A stretch of DNA of 41,288 nt from Chitinophagaceae bacterium (GTDB lineage: Bacteria; Bacteroidota; Bacteroidia; Chitinophagales; Chitinophagaceae), in assembly GCA_947375185.1 (NCBI GenBank), contig CANCEU010000023.1, positions 1 through 41,288 of the forward strand. The letters are read 5' to 3'. Positions 41,071-41,288 of the stretch are shown in pieces. The first letter of the stretch is position 1. Every line of letters starts with the position of its first letter. The position numbers and the translations under genes are program-made. The notes beneath the pieces were generated by a model. It saw only the letters and a program-made list of their open reading frames with translations, ran no database searches and had not been told where the DNA came from.

Positions 41071-41288
41071 ATGAAAAAGTCAACAAATATTGCGCTGTAT
41101 TTATTTTCTGCCCTTTATTTAATTGTACATTTTGTTCCAGATTTGGACGGTGCGGATGTAATGGGGGCGCAGTGGTTATACACTAGCATTATTGATGTTG
41201 CTGCTTTATTATTTATAGCAATAAATTATAAAAATTATAAACAGGCCATTGCGGGGGTATTCAAAATACCATTTGCAATTGTTTATAC
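41071..41288 (+). CDS. N-terminal part of a multi-pass membrane protein (3' truncated by the window)
   Basis: ATG at 41071 opens a frame that remains open to the window edge: MKKSTNIALYLFSALYLIVH, then DLDGADVMGAQWLYTSII, then a second hydrophobic segment. From memory, D-x-M-G-x-Q-W-L-Y-x-S is reminiscent of the N-terminus of O-antigen-ligase-like proteins in Bacteroidota, but 72 residues are too few to decide. A TAAATTTA box, one base from TAnnTTTG, is just upstream. Confidence 0.5.
   Translation, partial: MKKSTNIALYLFSALYLIVHFVPDLDGADVMGAQWLYTSIIDVAALLFIAINYKNYKQAIAGVFKIPFAIVY

Noticed and set aside
1..41288. CRISPR arrays, tRNA/rRNA genes, transposases
   Set aside because: No regularly spaced repeats, cloverleaf segments or transposase-like frames were seen in the gaps; the only tandem repeats are the two 37-bp copies at 18089-18174.

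Overview
The window looks like a chromosomal segment of a low-GC Bacteroidota bacterium, most probably a Chitinophagaceae relative; the genus is not resolved. Evidence: repeated TAnnTTTG promoter elements just ahead of starts, TonB/OMP_b-brl_3 and DUF1573 proteins, a single-chain E1 alpha-beta 2-oxoacid dehydrogenase, a ~1,100-residue SecA with a SEC-C zinc tail, and the Bacteroidota-type YebC N-terminus (MGRIFEVRK). No phage, transposase, CRISPR, rRNA or tRNA gene is visible. Most of the window is housekeeping and metabolic DNA with a few decayed or unrecognised small genes.

Layout. 1-5187: a 5'-truncated YqgE/AlgH-like fragment running off the left edge, a DUF1543 protein, a His-rich heptad protein, a DinB-fold protein, a secreted alpha/beta hydrolase and a large S9 peptidase; the last two converge on a shared terminator. 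5364-5879: a DJ-1/PfpI pseudogene lacking its N-terminal third. 5972-10560: the most accessory-looking block, four co-directional genes (acyltransferase-3, B12-binding-type radical SAM protein, SDR lacking the catalytic Tyr, GNAT), followed by a TonB-type outer-membrane protein and an unlisted 55-aa basic protein. 13612-20537: aspartate-type aminotransferase, DUF1573 protein, fused E1, an uncharacterised small secreted protein, YebC and an APC permease, with several clear hairpin terminators and a pair of 37-bp tandem repeats. 20686-24950: a tight four-gene run (glutamate/aspartate-type symporter, DedA, MFS, heptosyltransferase-like GT9); the GT9 gene carries a (GC)8 tract. 24951-25671: a non-housekeeping gap with a frameshifted secreted-protein remnant and a 56-aa two-TM protein.

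25672-31003 is mainly minus strand: malate dehydrogenase, a thioredoxin-like secreted protein, an MlaF-type ABC ATPase, lysA, scpB and atpG. 31166 to the right edge is plus strand: secA overlapping deoC, an M20 amidohydrolase, a malic enzyme-phosphotransacetylase fusion, an MlaE-type permease, a beta-CASP MBL hydrolase and the start of a membrane protein.

Functionally, malate dehydrogenase and malic enzyme link malate, oxaloacetate and pyruvate; the fused E1 feeds acyl-CoA synthesis; the MlaF- and MlaE-type proteins could form one lipid transporter although their genes are about 11 kb apart. The best candidates for something undescribed are the 5972-10560 block and several unlisted small ORFs. 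I see no convincing complete novel defence or mobile system.
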